This document shows, piece by piece, positions 1-6,673 of a DNA stretch of 9,340 nt; position 1 is the stretch's first letter; each line of letters opens with the position of its first letter. The translations under genes and the position numbers were made by a program. Under the pieces are notes generated by a model. It ran no database searches, was not told the origin of the DNA, and saw only the letters and a program-made list of their open reading frames with translations. The DNA lies in assembly GCA_002683395.1 (NCBI GenBank), contig NYTG01000077.1:1-9340 (forward strand). The letters run 5' to 3'. The stretch comes from Halieaceae bacterium. Lineage in GTDB: Bacteria; Pseudomonadota; Gammaproteobacteria; Pseudomonadales; Halieaceae.

Positions 1-222
1 CCCATTCTCTTGGTAATTTATGGTTGTGTTATGCCATTTCTGTTGCTGCACTTCTATGTCGAGCCGTATCAGATCGGCGCCGGCGTGATCGCGGCGGGAG
101 ATAATGTCGACTGGAGTGGAGCCGAGTCTTGGTTTGTGGTGGGGCCGGCGCTGATATATGTGCCGCTGGGCGTCATTGCGTGGCGGGTCATTCGCAAACG
201 TTACACGCCGGCAGCGGCATAG
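1..222 (+). CDS. C-terminal end of an unrecognised membrane protein (5' partial)
   Basis: The reading frame is open from the first base and stops with TAG at 220-222, so only the last 73 residues are visible. Two hydrophobic stretches can be seen. One is near the start (PILLVIYGCVMPFLLL), the other near the end (SWFVVGPALIYVPLGVIAW). They are joined by a polar loop with several acidic residues, and the second is followed by a basic tail (RVIRKRYTP). The positive-inside rule puts that tail in the cytoplasm. This is the usual look of the last two transmembrane helices of a multi-spanning protein. A Met codon at 10 is in frame, but no ribosome binding site can be judged there, so I treat the gene as continuing upstream. 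I do not recognise the family and assign no function. The gap to the next gene start is 110 bases. Confidence 0.6.
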   Translation, partial: PILLVIYGCVMPFLLLHFYVEPYQIGAGVIAAGDNVDWSGAESWFVVGPALIYVPLGVIAWRVIRKRYTPAAA

Positions 223-267
223 CATTAGACCGAATGCGCCTCATGTGAGCGCCCGATTCGATACAGG

Positions 268-281
268 TATGCGATCGCATA
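268..281. promoter_or_regulatory. 14-bp perfect palindrome upstream of the FAD oxidoreductase gene (possible operator)
   Basis: TATGCGATCGCATA reads the same on both strands. It lies 51 bases before the ATG at 333, where an operator or promoter-proximal site would be expected. No convincing -35/-10 pair is visible around it. A regulator binding site is inference; a chance palindrome is possible. Confidence 0.35.
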
Positions 282-319
282 TTGTCCGCCACGCCTGTTT
301 GCATTGTTGAAAGCCCATT

Positions 320-326
320 GGGAGGT
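320..326 (+). promoter_or_regulatory. Ribosome binding site fixing the start at 333
   Basis: GGGAGGT ends six bases before ATG 333. This strong Shine-Dalgarno sequence decides between ATG 333 and a longer in-frame TTG start at 282, which has no such sequence before it. Confidence 0.8.
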
Positions 327-332
327 CAGCCT

Positions 333-1922
333 ATGAAAACGCATGTTTCTGAATCAGACGCGATTATTATTGGCGGCGGACATAACGGTTTGGTCTGTGC
401 GAGCTATCTGGCCAAGGCCGGTTTGTCAGTGCGTCTCTTTGAGGCAAGAGACGTCTTGGGCGGAGCCGCTATTACCGAGGAGTTCCATCCAGGATTTCGC
501 AATTCTGTTTATTCCTATTCTGTCAGCTTGCTACATCCGCAAGTCATTGCCGATCTGCTTTTGGAGCAGCATGGGCTTGAAATTATGGAGCGACCGGCCG
601 GCACGCTTAGCCTCCTTGAAAACGATCATCTGTTACTCACTCGTGATGAGGCACAGGCGAGGCGTGAAATTGCCCGATTTTCCCGACGCGATGCGGATCG
701 TATTGAGCAATTTGAGAACGAAATTAGCCATGTTGCCATCGCCCTTAGGCAGCTGGCGCTTCGCGCTCCGCCTGATTTCGGTGGAGGGTGGCGCGATGTG
801 ATGCAGCTGCTTTCAGCGGGTAACGTGGCAAGACAGCTCGGCGCTGAATCCCAAAAGGTACTGGCAACATTACTGACTAGTTCGCTAGGTGACTATTTGG
901 ATTCGTGGTTCGAGGGTGAAGCGCTCAAGGGTGTGTTGGGGCTCGAGGGTGTGATCGGCAACTTTGCAAGCCCATATCAAGCTGGCACGGCCTACATTTT
1001 GCTGCACCATGCTTTTGGTGAGATTAAAGGTCGAGCCGGCGCATGGGGTATCGCCAGAGGCGGTATGGGGGCGATTAGCGATGCGATAGCGAGCTTTGCG
1101 CGCGCGCAAGGGGTGAGTATAGAAACCGGCAGCGCTGTTCAGGAGATCTTAGTCGATGGCAAAAAGGCGGTCGGCGTGAGACTGTCGGATGGCCGGACGT
1201 TCATAGCTCGCCAGGTGGCTGCTAACGTTCATCCGCAGACGCTGCTGACAAAAATGCTGGATCCCGGTTTGCTCAACGAGGACGACCGGCGACGCATCAC
1301 TGGCTATCGCAGTCACTCGGCGACCTTCCGGATGAACGTTGCGCTGTCGGAGTTGCCGCAGTTCACCTCCATGGCGGGGCAGGGCGATGCGCATTTTCAG
1401 GGCGCGATTGAGGTGTCTCCCTCTCTGGCCTACATTGACCGGGCCTATTTGGATGCTAAGCGTTTGGGATGGGCCCAACAGCCCGTGATCTCAATGCAAG
1501 TGCCAACGACACAGGACAGCTCGTTGGCGCCACCCGGCGCGCATGTCGCCAGCCTTTTTTGTCAGCATTTTCAGCGTCATCTTCCTGACAATCAAAGTTG
1601 GGATGACGTAAAAGATGAAGTGGCCAACCTCATCATTAATACGATTGATGCTTACGCGCCTAATTTCCGCCAATCTGTTATCGGGCGACAGATAAAATCA
1701 CCACTGGATATTGAGCGCGATCTCGGGATGGTTGGCGGCGACATTTTTCACGGCGCCCTGCACCTCGATCAGTTTTATTCAATGCGTCCGATCCCCGGAT
1801 ATGCTTCTTACAAGATGCCGGCAAAAAACCTCTTTCTCTGCGGGTCTGGCGCGCACCCCGGTGGTGGCGTGACAGGTTTGCCCGGGAGAAATGCCGCAGA
1901 AAAAATGTTGAACAGTCGTTAG
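333..1922 (+). CDS. NAD(P)/FAD-dependent oxidoreductase, phytoene desaturase / PYROXD2-like
   Basis: A 529-residue flavoprotein of the amine oxidase/phytoene desaturase superfamily. Residues 9-19 (DAIIIGGGHNG) form the dinucleotide-binding turn that holds FAD. They are followed by a helix, an acidic strand end (RLFEARD) and the LGGAA motif typical of CrtI-like enzymes. The C-terminal signature NLFLCGSGAHPGGGVTGLPG (499-518) closes the FAD site and is characteristic of the PYROXD2/CrtO/CrtI group. The length fits bacterial members. There is no signal peptide, so it should act in the cytoplasm or on the inner membrane face. Known relatives desaturate or oxidise hydrophobic isoprenoids; many bacterial PYROXD2-like members have no known substrate. 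No carotenoid genes (crtB, crtE, crtY) are near, so a carotenoid role is not supported here. The ATG start is set by GGGAGGT. The gene is convergent with the sulfatase gene that follows. Confidence 0.88.
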   Translation: MKTHVSESDAIIIGGGHNGLVCASYLAKAGLSVRLFEARDVLGGAAITEEFHPGFRNSVYSYSVSLLHPQVIADLLLEQHGLEIMERPAGTLSLLENDHLLLTRDEAQARREIARFSRRDADRIEQFENEISHVAIALRQLALRAPPDFGGGWRDVMQLLSAGNVARQLGAESQKVLATLLTSSLGDYLDSWFEGEALKGVLGLEGVIGNFASPYQAGTAYILLHHAFGEIKGRAGAWGIARGGMGAISDAIASFARAQGVSIETGSAVQEILVDGKKAVGVRLSDGRTFIARQVAANVHPQTLLTKMLDPGLLNEDDRRRITGYRSHSATFRMNVALSELPQFTSMAGQGDAHFQGAIEVSPSLAYIDRAYLDAKRLGWAQQPVISMQVPTTQDSSLAPPGAHVASLFCQHFQRHLPDNQSWDDVKDEVANLIINTIDAYAPNFRQSVIGRQIKSPLDIERDLGMVGGDIFHGALHLDQFYSMRPIPGYASYKMPAKNLFLCGSGAHPGGGVTGLPGRNAAEKMLNSR

Positions 1923-1934
1923 CGTGGCCTCTCT

Positions 1935-1950
1935 GGTGATGAGTATCACC
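1935..1950. terminator. Weak hairpin between convergent genes
   Basis: GGTGAT (1935-1940) and ATCACC (1945-1950) make a 6-bp stem with a 4-base loop, 12 bases after the oxidoreductase stop. There is no clear T run on either strand, so it is at best a weak, possibly two-way terminator for the convergent pair. The rest of 1923-2016 shows nothing else. Confidence 0.25.
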
Positions 1951-2016
1951 GCAGGCTTTCACGCTTATCTGACTGGCTACAGGCCCATTCTCGATGCAAT
2001 AGGATCTTTGATCGGT

Positions 2017-3456
2017 TTAGTCACCAATGGGTAATTGAGGGTCATTGGCTAATGAGGCTTCGTGGTCTTCAATCACCTGATACAGCGGGAAATCGATCCA
2101 CGTGTCATTGAGGTAATTCAGTTCGGGTACTTCCTCTTTTGGATCAACGATTAAGTTGTATATCGAGGGATACGCTATGTCCTGCACCGCATAGGTGTCA
2201 GAGTCCATCTCTTTGAGCAAGATTTTCCAATCGCGCCATTTCGCGCCAAACAGCGTGTTCCCGATGTAGATGACCAGACTTTCACGCGCGGAATCATCGG
2301 TTTTCCCCATGAAGAAGCGCGACTGATCGACGCCATCCAAGACACGATCTTGCGGCGTCTCGGCACCCACAAACTTGGCAATGGTCGGAAAAACGTCCAG
2401 CTGATGCACGACCTCATTGGATACCCGCTGGGCCGGTATTTTCTCGGGCCACCGAATGATGAACGGTACCCGCAAGGAGCCCTCATAAGGAGAAAACATC
2501 CCGCTGCGCCATGGTCCAGTGAAACCAAAAGAGCGGGGTACACCTTCTCGGCCATTGTCCGAGGTGAAGATGAAGATCGTGTCATCACTAAGGCCAAGAT
2601 CGTCCAACTTTGAAAGCAGCTCACCCACGTAGGTATCTGTTTGCGCGAGGACGTCTGCAAAACTGCCATGGCCTGTGCTGCCATAAAAATCAGGATGGGG
2701 GTCTACCGGCTCATGAGTCTGAGTGTAGGTGACGAAAGCAAAAAAGGGCTGCTGTGACGACGCCTGCCGCTCGATGAAATCGAGCGTGTTATCCGTTATC
2801 TCGCGATCCATCACCGTACGTTTAGCACGGTCAAACACCTCAATATCTGTCGGTTCCTCACCTTTGCGGCTCGACATCACATAAGCAAAACGAATATCGG
2901 GATGGGCGTCGGGTTGGAAACTGTTGCTGTCGGGCCAAAAGGCGCGATCCGATGACCTCGGAAGCCCGATCCACTCATCAAAGCCTTGGTCTGTGGGGAA
3001 GCGACCTTCGGTATCTCCCAAATGCCACTTACCAAAAATTCCGGATATGTAGCCCTGCTGTTCTAGCAGCTCCGCAAGGGTGATTTCCCACTTTGTGATG
3101 CCATACCAGACTCCTCGCGGCGGGCTGTTTTCTCGCTGTCGCGTGCGAATGCCATACCGACCCGTTAGTAAGGCAGATCTGGAAGGTGTGCACTCAGCTT
3201 CTACATTAAAGTTGGTTAATCGCATCCCCTGTGCAGCGATGCTGTCGATATTGGGTGTGGGCGCACCCCTCATCACTCCGCCGCCGTAGACGCCGACTTC
3301 GCCCCAACCAAAGTTGTCCATGAGCACTAGGACGATGTTGGGTTTGCCGGCTATATCTTCAGCAGTGGAGGCCTCTGCCGTACCTTGTGACGGCGTGAGG
3401 GCCAAGAGAAGTATCGTCAGACCTGTGAGAAAGAACGGGGGTGCTGCAGGTTTCAT
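2017..3456 (-). CDS. Exported sulfatase (alkaline phosphatase superfamily, arylsulfatase-like)
   Basis: A 479-residue type I sulfatase predicted to cleave sulfate esters in the periplasm. A signal peptide (MKPAAPPFF then a Leu-rich core) likely ends near GTAEA. The catalytic motif C-T-P-S-R lies at 89-93; Cys89 would be converted to formylglycine. Other landmarks are Asp47 in LMDNFGWGE, Lys143/His145 in GKWHLGD, His248 in TYTQTHEP, Asp300-Asn301 in FTSDNG, and EGSLRVPFIIRWP. Two positions depart from classical arylsulfatases: the DD metal motif is DN, and the Lys expected before the EGG motif aligns with Met320. The blocks SNEVVHQLDVFPTIAKFVGA and GAKWRDWK near the C-terminus recall a known bacterial subfamily with these traits (from memory). 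The start at 3456 is preferred over ATG 3483 because GGTGG precedes it and the signal peptide begins there. It diverges from the cupin gene. Confidence 0.9.
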   Translation of the reverse strand: MKPAAPPFFLTGLTILLLALTPSQGTAEASTAEDIAGKPNIVLVLMDNFGWGEVGVYGGGVMRGAPTPNIDSIAAQGMRLTNFNVEAECTPSRSALLTGRYGIRTRQRENSPPRGVWYGITKWEITLAELLEQQGYISGIFGKWHLGDTEGRFPTDQGFDEWIGLPRSSDRAFWPDSNSFQPDAHPDIRFAYVMSSRKGEEPTDIEVFDRAKRTVMDREITDNTLDFIERQASSQQPFFAFVTYTQTHEPVDPHPDFYGSTGHGSFADVLAQTDTYVGELLSKLDDLGLSDDTIFIFTSDNGREGVPRSFGFTGPWRSGMFSPYEGSLRVPFIIRWPEKIPAQRVSNEVVHQLDVFPTIAKFVGAETPQDRVLDGVDQSRFFMGKTDDSARESLVIYIGNTLFGAKWRDWKILLKEMDSDTYAVQDIAYPSIYNLIVDPKEEVPELNYLNDTWIDFPLYQVIEDHEASLANDPQLPIGD

Positions 3457-3532
3457 AGAGCCACCAATCAAAATGCATGACATCGCGATGTGGACACGAG
3501 TCTACCTCATGTTCCAAGCGCACAGTGATGCG

Positions 3533-3561
3533 CTGTTAGGATCCCCATCATGGGCTGACAA
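3533..3561 (-). promoter_or_regulatory. Candidate sigma70-type promoter for the minus-strand sulfatase
   Basis: On the minus strand TTGTCA (3561-3556) is followed after exactly 17 bases by TAACAG (3538-3533). The -35 is close to consensus (5 of 6) but the -10 is poor (3 of 6). It would give a leader of about 70 bases before ATG 3456. Position and spacing are right; the -10 keeps confidence low. Confidence 0.3.
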
Positions 3562-3637
3562 TGCTGTGACCTCACCTTCAGAGGTAACCGCTTGCTGTAT
3601 GGTGGGATAGAGCTTGCCTAATTTTTAACGCGTTTTG

Positions 3638-3651
3638 TCACTGGTCAGTTA
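3638..3651. promoter_or_regulatory. Operator-like imperfect palindrome, copy 1
   Basis: TCACTGGTCAGTTA is the partner of the perfect palindrome at 3659-3672. It shares TGTCACTG (with two bases to its left) and the right half CAGT. One base of the right half differs from perfect symmetry (CAGTTA rather than CAGTGA), as does the GT centre. A TTGTCA hexamer at 3635-3640 overlaps it and could serve as a -35 for the cupin gene, although no good -10 follows at the right distance. Confidence 0.5.
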
Positions 3652-3658
3652 TGGTCTG

Positions 3659-3672
3659 TCACTGCGCAGTGA
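3659..3672. promoter_or_regulatory. Operator-like perfect palindrome, copy 2
   Basis: TCACTGCGCAGTGA is a perfect 14-bp palindrome, 39 bases before the cupin start. Its first base is 21 bp after the first base of copy 1, which is two turns of B-DNA, so two dimers bound here would sit on the same face. It is probably a binding site for a dimeric repressor or activator acting on the divergent sulfatase/cupin region. I cannot name the regulator. Confidence 0.55.
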
Positions 3673-3697
3673 ATTGATGAATTGTCTTGATTAATAA

Positions 3698-3704
3698 AAG
3701 GAGA
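3698..3704 (+). promoter_or_regulatory. Ribosome binding site for the GTG start at 3712
   Basis: AAGGAGA ends seven bases before GTG 3712. It supports this non-ATG start, which also gives a complete signal peptide. Confidence 0.75.
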
Positions 3705-3711
3705 TTCAAAA

Positions 3712-4170
3712 GTGAGGTCGTTTTATGTCTGTGATTTCAAACTCAGCGCTGGAATCGCGGCGCTGACCGTTTTTTTCAGCTCGGTCGCTGTTGCTCAGGT
3801 TAGCTATCCAGCGAAACTGTCGGAGGCGGCGCTTGGCGGCGCGGTGTTCGCCGATCCTTCAACAACCATCACTGAGGTAGAGGGTGAAAAAATCCTAGAC
3901 TTCACTTCGCTCAAGTCCAGCGACGGTAAGTTTGCCTCGGGGATGTACAAAGCCGGGCCACAGATTTTCGATATCACTGAGCCTTACGGCGTCGATGAAT
4001 TCATGTTCTTTCTCGAGGGCAGTGTGACGCTCACCTCTGCCGACGGGTCCGTCATAACGGTTGATGCTGGAGAGGCCGTGACGATTCCCAAAGCGTGGGT
4101 GGGCCGTTGGGAAACCGAGGGTTATCGCAAGATCTGGGTCATTTATTCGGAGGACGGTTCAGGGCTGTAA
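3712..4170 (+). CDS. Exported Cupin_3-like (EutQ / ureidoglycine aminohydrolase-type) small protein
   Basis: A 152-residue single-domain cupin with a signal peptide. The hydrophobic core is residues 11-25 and likely cleavage follows AVA (28/29), so the mature protein of about 124 residues should be periplasmic. The cupin fold shows as DEFMFFLEGSVTLTSADGS (95-113), then DAGEAVTIPKAWVGRWET (118-135), a pattern resembling Cupin_3 (DUF861). The usual metal-binding His of both cupin motifs are absent; the whole protein contains no histidine. It is therefore more likely a ligand-binding or metal-independent protein than a classical dioxygenase. Family relatives are mostly cytosolic, so export is notable. 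The GTG start has AAGGAGA before it. The sulfatase gene starts 127 bases downstream with no terminator between, so co-transcription is plausible. Expression is probably controlled through the twin palindromes upstream. The substrate is unknown. Confidence 0.82.
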   Translation: MRSFYVCDFKLSAGIAALTVFFSSVAVAQVSYPAKLSEAALGGAVFADPSTTITEVEGEKILDFTSLKSSDGKFASGMYKAGPQIFDITEPYGVDEFMFFLEGSVTLTSADGSVITVDAGEAVTIPKAWVGRWETEGYRKIWVIYSEDGSGL

Positions 4171-4288
4171 TTCGCTGGTTTATGGTGGGAACACACACGA
4201 AAATTAGCAAAAGGTGACAAGGGGCGTTGATTGCCTAGTGAAGTTCAGCAATCGGCGTATTTTAGGCCTCCAGATTGCCATTATCTGT

Positions 4289-4293
4289 GAGGA
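4289..4293 (+). promoter_or_regulatory. Ribosome binding site fixing the start at 4298
   Basis: GAGGA lies four bases before ATG 4298. It favours this start over an in-frame GTG at 4214, which would put 28 non-signal residues before a clear lipoprotein signal peptide. Confidence 0.7.
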
Positions 4294-4297
4294 AACC

Positions 4298-6661
4298 ATG
4301 AAAAAACTTTCACTGTTAACGCTCAGTGGCGGGCTTGCACTCATGATGGGCTGCGAGGGCAGCGCAACTGCACAGGGCGATGCGTTGGATCGCACATCGC
4401 TGCCCATCCAGCCTCCGGTAGCCGCACCCATAACGGAGCTGGATGCGCGCAATGTGACGGCGCCACCGCCCTTCAACATCACTCCCCCGGAGGGCGCGCC
4501 CAATGTGGTGATCGTACTCATCGACGACATTGGTTTTGGTGCCACAGAGCCCTTTGGTGGTGCTATTGAAACGCCCACCTTTTCCCAATTGGCGGAGAAC
4601 GGCCTGCGTTTTAACCAGTTCCACACCACGGCGTTGTGCTCGCCAACGCGCGCCTCACTGCTTGCTGGACGTAACCATCATGTTGTGAACGTGGGTTCGG
4701 TGATGGAGATTGCCACCGGCTTCCCCGGCAATCAGGGGCGACGCCCCGACAACGCCAAGTACTATGCCGAAATCCTGCGCCAAAATGGCTACAGCACAGC
4801 GGCGTTCGGAAAATGGCACGAAACCGCTCCGTGGGAGACCTCGGTGTCAGGTCCGTTCTTCCGCTGGCCGACTAACTCTGGCTTCGACAAGTTCTACGGC
4901 TTTATTGGCGGTGAGACCAACCAGTGGGATCCCGTGATTTACGACGGGGTGACCAAGGTCGAGCGCGAGGACGACCCTGACTACCACTTTACCACCGATA
5001 TGACAGATCAAGCGGTGTCGTGGGTGCGCTTCCAGCAGGCTATGACGCCGGATCAGCCTTTCTTCGTTTATTACGCGCCGGGCGCAGCACACGCGCCGCA
5101 CCATGCGCCGACAAAGTGGCGTGACAAATACAAAGGCCGCTTCGCTGACGGCTGGGATGCGCTGCGCGAAAAAACGCTGGCCAGGCAAAAAGCCATGGGC
5201 ATTGTGCCCGAGAGCACCGTGCTCGCTGGCAAGCCGGATGAAATCAAGGAATGGGACGAGCTGACTGAGCAAGAGCAGCAGCTGTTCGAAGTGCAAATGG
5301 AAACCTTTGCCGGTTTTATGGAGCACACCGATGTGGAGATCGGTCGTTTGGTGGATGCCATCGACGATATCGGTGAGCTGGACAACACCCTTTTTGTTTA
5401 CATCATGGGCGACAACGGCTCGAGTGCAGAGGGCGGCTTGATCGGCACCTTCAATGAGTTGCTTAGCCTCAATGGTATTTTCGGCGTTGAGACCGTCGAG
5501 AGCATGCTTGCGATCGCGGACGACTGGGGTGGCCCTGATTCCTTCCCGCACATGGCGGCAGGGTGGACAGTGGCAACCGACACCCCCTTTAAATGGACCA
5601 AGCAGGTGGCAGGTGACTATGGTGGCACCCGCAATGGCATGGTGATGCATTGGCCCAATGGCTTTAAGTCACGTGGCGAGGTGCGCAGCCAGTGGTCACA
5701 CGTGAACGACATTGGCCCCACAGTGTTGGAAGCAGTCGGCCTTCCTATGCCGGACACGATCAACGGCATTCAGCAGTTGCCGATGGATGGCGTGAGCTTG
5801 CTCTACGCGACCGATGATGTCGACGCAGCGGATCGTCACACCACCCAATATTTTGAAATGTTTGGCAATCGGGCGATTTATCATGAGGGTTGGTTGGCCC
5901 GCGTGGTGCATGGAGTGCCCTGGCAGCCCAAGCCCATCCGCGCGTTGCAGGAGGACATCTGGGAGCTCTACGACACCGCCGTGGACTTTAGTCTGGCCAA
6001 CGACCTTGCAGCGGATAATCCTGAGAAGCTGGCTGAATTGCAGGCGATATTTAACCGTGAGGCCATCGCCAACAATGTTTACCCGCTTGATGACCGCCGC
6101 TACGAGCGGTTTGATCCCGCGCAGGCAGGGCGACCCGACCTGATGGGGGGGCGTACCAGCCTGACGTTGGCTGACGGCATGGACGGCATACTGGAGAATA
6201 CCTTTATCAACATCAAGAACCGCTCCAAGACCCTCACAGCCAATGTCGAGCTCGTCGGCAACGACCGCGGCATCATACTGACTCAGGGCGGTAAGTTCGG
6301 TGGCTGGGCGCTCTATATGGATGGCGGCAAGCCCGGCTACACCTACAACTGGTTCGGGCTGGAGCAGTACACCATTGCGTCGGACGATGCCCTGCCTGCA
6401 GGTTCTGCCGAGGTGAAGCTGGAGTTTGCTTACGACGGCGGTGGCCCTGGGAAAGGCGGGGTGGCAACGCTGTACGTGGATGGCCAGAAGGTCAGCGAGG
6501 GGCGAGTCGAGCGGACCCAGCCCGCCGTTTTCTCTGCCGATGAGACGGCGGACGTCGGTAAAGACGATGCGACGCAGGTTGTGGCCGCATTCGATAACGT
6601 CCGTGACTCCCATTTTACCGGCTCAGTTAAGAGCGTCACGGTCGATACCGCGATGCCATGA
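4298..6661 (+). CDS. Lipoprotein arylsulfatase, Pseudomonas AtsA-like, with C-terminal beta-sandwich domain
   Basis: A 787-residue type I sulfatase. The N-terminus MKKLSLLTLSGGLALMMGC looks like a lipoprotein signal with Cys19 as the lipid site. Glu, not Asp, follows it, which would allow outer membrane sorting. The catalytic motif LCSPTRASLLAG matches the sulfatase signature, with Cys114 as the formylglycine site. Metal and sulfate ligands are visible: Asp76-Asp77 (LIDDIGFG), Lys172/His174 (FGKWHE), His265 (GAAHAPHHAP), Asp372-Asn373 (MGDNGSS) and Lys432 (TPFKW). The 38-residue step from first Asp to Cys equals that of P. aeruginosa AtsA (D13 to C51). From about residue 615 a beta-rich region (SLTLADGMDGI ... 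GGWALYMDGG ... ATLYVDGQKVSEG) looks like the concanavalin-like tail of long bacterial arylsulfatases. The substrate is unknown. TTA, CTA and TCA codons are nearly absent. Three hairpins follow the gene. Confidence 0.93.
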   Translation: MKKLSLLTLSGGLALMMGCEGSATAQGDALDRTSLPIQPPVAAPITELDARNVTAPPPFNITPPEGAPNVVIVLIDDIGFGATEPFGGAIETPTFSQLAENGLRFNQFHTTALCSPTRASLLAGRNHHVVNVGSVMEIATGFPGNQGRRPDNAKYYAEILRQNGYSTAAFGKWHETAPWETSVSGPFFRWPTNSGFDKFYGFIGGETNQWDPVIYDGVTKVEREDDPDYHFTTDMTDQAVSWVRFQQAMTPDQPFFVYYAPGAAHAPHHAPTKWRDKYKGRFADGWDALREKTLARQKAMGIVPESTVLAGKPDEIKEWDELTEQEQQLFEVQMETFAGFMEHTDVEIGRLVDAIDDIGELDNTLFVYIMGDNGSSAEGGLIGTFNELLSLNGIFGVETVESMLAIADDWGGPDSFPHMAAGWTVATDTPFKWTKQVAGDYGGTRNGMVMHWPNGFKSRGEVRSQWSHVNDIGPTVLEAVGLPMPDTINGIQQLPMDGVSLLYATDDVDAADRHTTQYFEMFGNRAIYHEGWLARVVHGVPWQPKPIRALQEDIWELYDTAVDFSLANDLAADNPEKLAELQAIFNREAIANNVYPLDDRRYERFDPAQAGRPDLMGGRTSLTLADGMDGILENTFINIKNRSKTLTANVELVGNDRGIILTQGGKFGGWALYMDGGKPGYTYNWFGLEQYTIASDDALPAGSAEVKLEFAYDGGGPGKGGVATLYVDGQKVSEGRVERTQPAVFSADETADVGKDDATQVVAAFDNVRDSHFTGSVKSVTVDTAMP

Positions 6662-6673
6662 GGTCCCACATCA

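Noticed and set aside
282..332. Longer TTG start for the FAD oxidoreductase
   Set aside because: It has no ribosome binding site and adds 17 residues before a complete FAD-binding N-terminus; GGGAGGT directly precedes ATG 333.
3457..3483. ATG at 3483 as the start of the minus-strand sulfatase
   Set aside because: No Shine-Dalgarno sequence precedes it, and the signal peptide pattern starts at ATG 3456 with GGTGG upstream.
3314..3610. A 98-codon plus-strand frame across the sulfatase start and the divergent region
   Set aside because: It overlaps the signal peptide codons of the sulfatase in antisense, lacks a ribosome binding site and shows no domain.
4214..4297. GTG start extending the large sulfatase by 28 residues
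   Set aside because: It would bury the lipoprotein signal peptide, which starts cleanly at ATG 4298 after GAGGA.
4311..4328. CACTG/CAGTG inverted repeat at the start of the large sulfatase gene, as a third copy of the cupin operator
   Set aside because: The arms are 8 bases apart instead of 2, it lies within the signal peptide codons, and five-base arms occur easily by chance.
4847..5650. A 267-codon open frame on the minus strand inside the large sulfatase
   Set aside because: Same frame and same cause as the other antisense frame; rich in His and Cys from reversed codons, with no domain.
5696..6613. A 305-codon open frame on the minus strand inside the large sulfatase
   Set aside because: It is in exact codon register with the sulfatase and results from the rarity of TTA, CTA and TCA codons. 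The protein has no recognisable motif.
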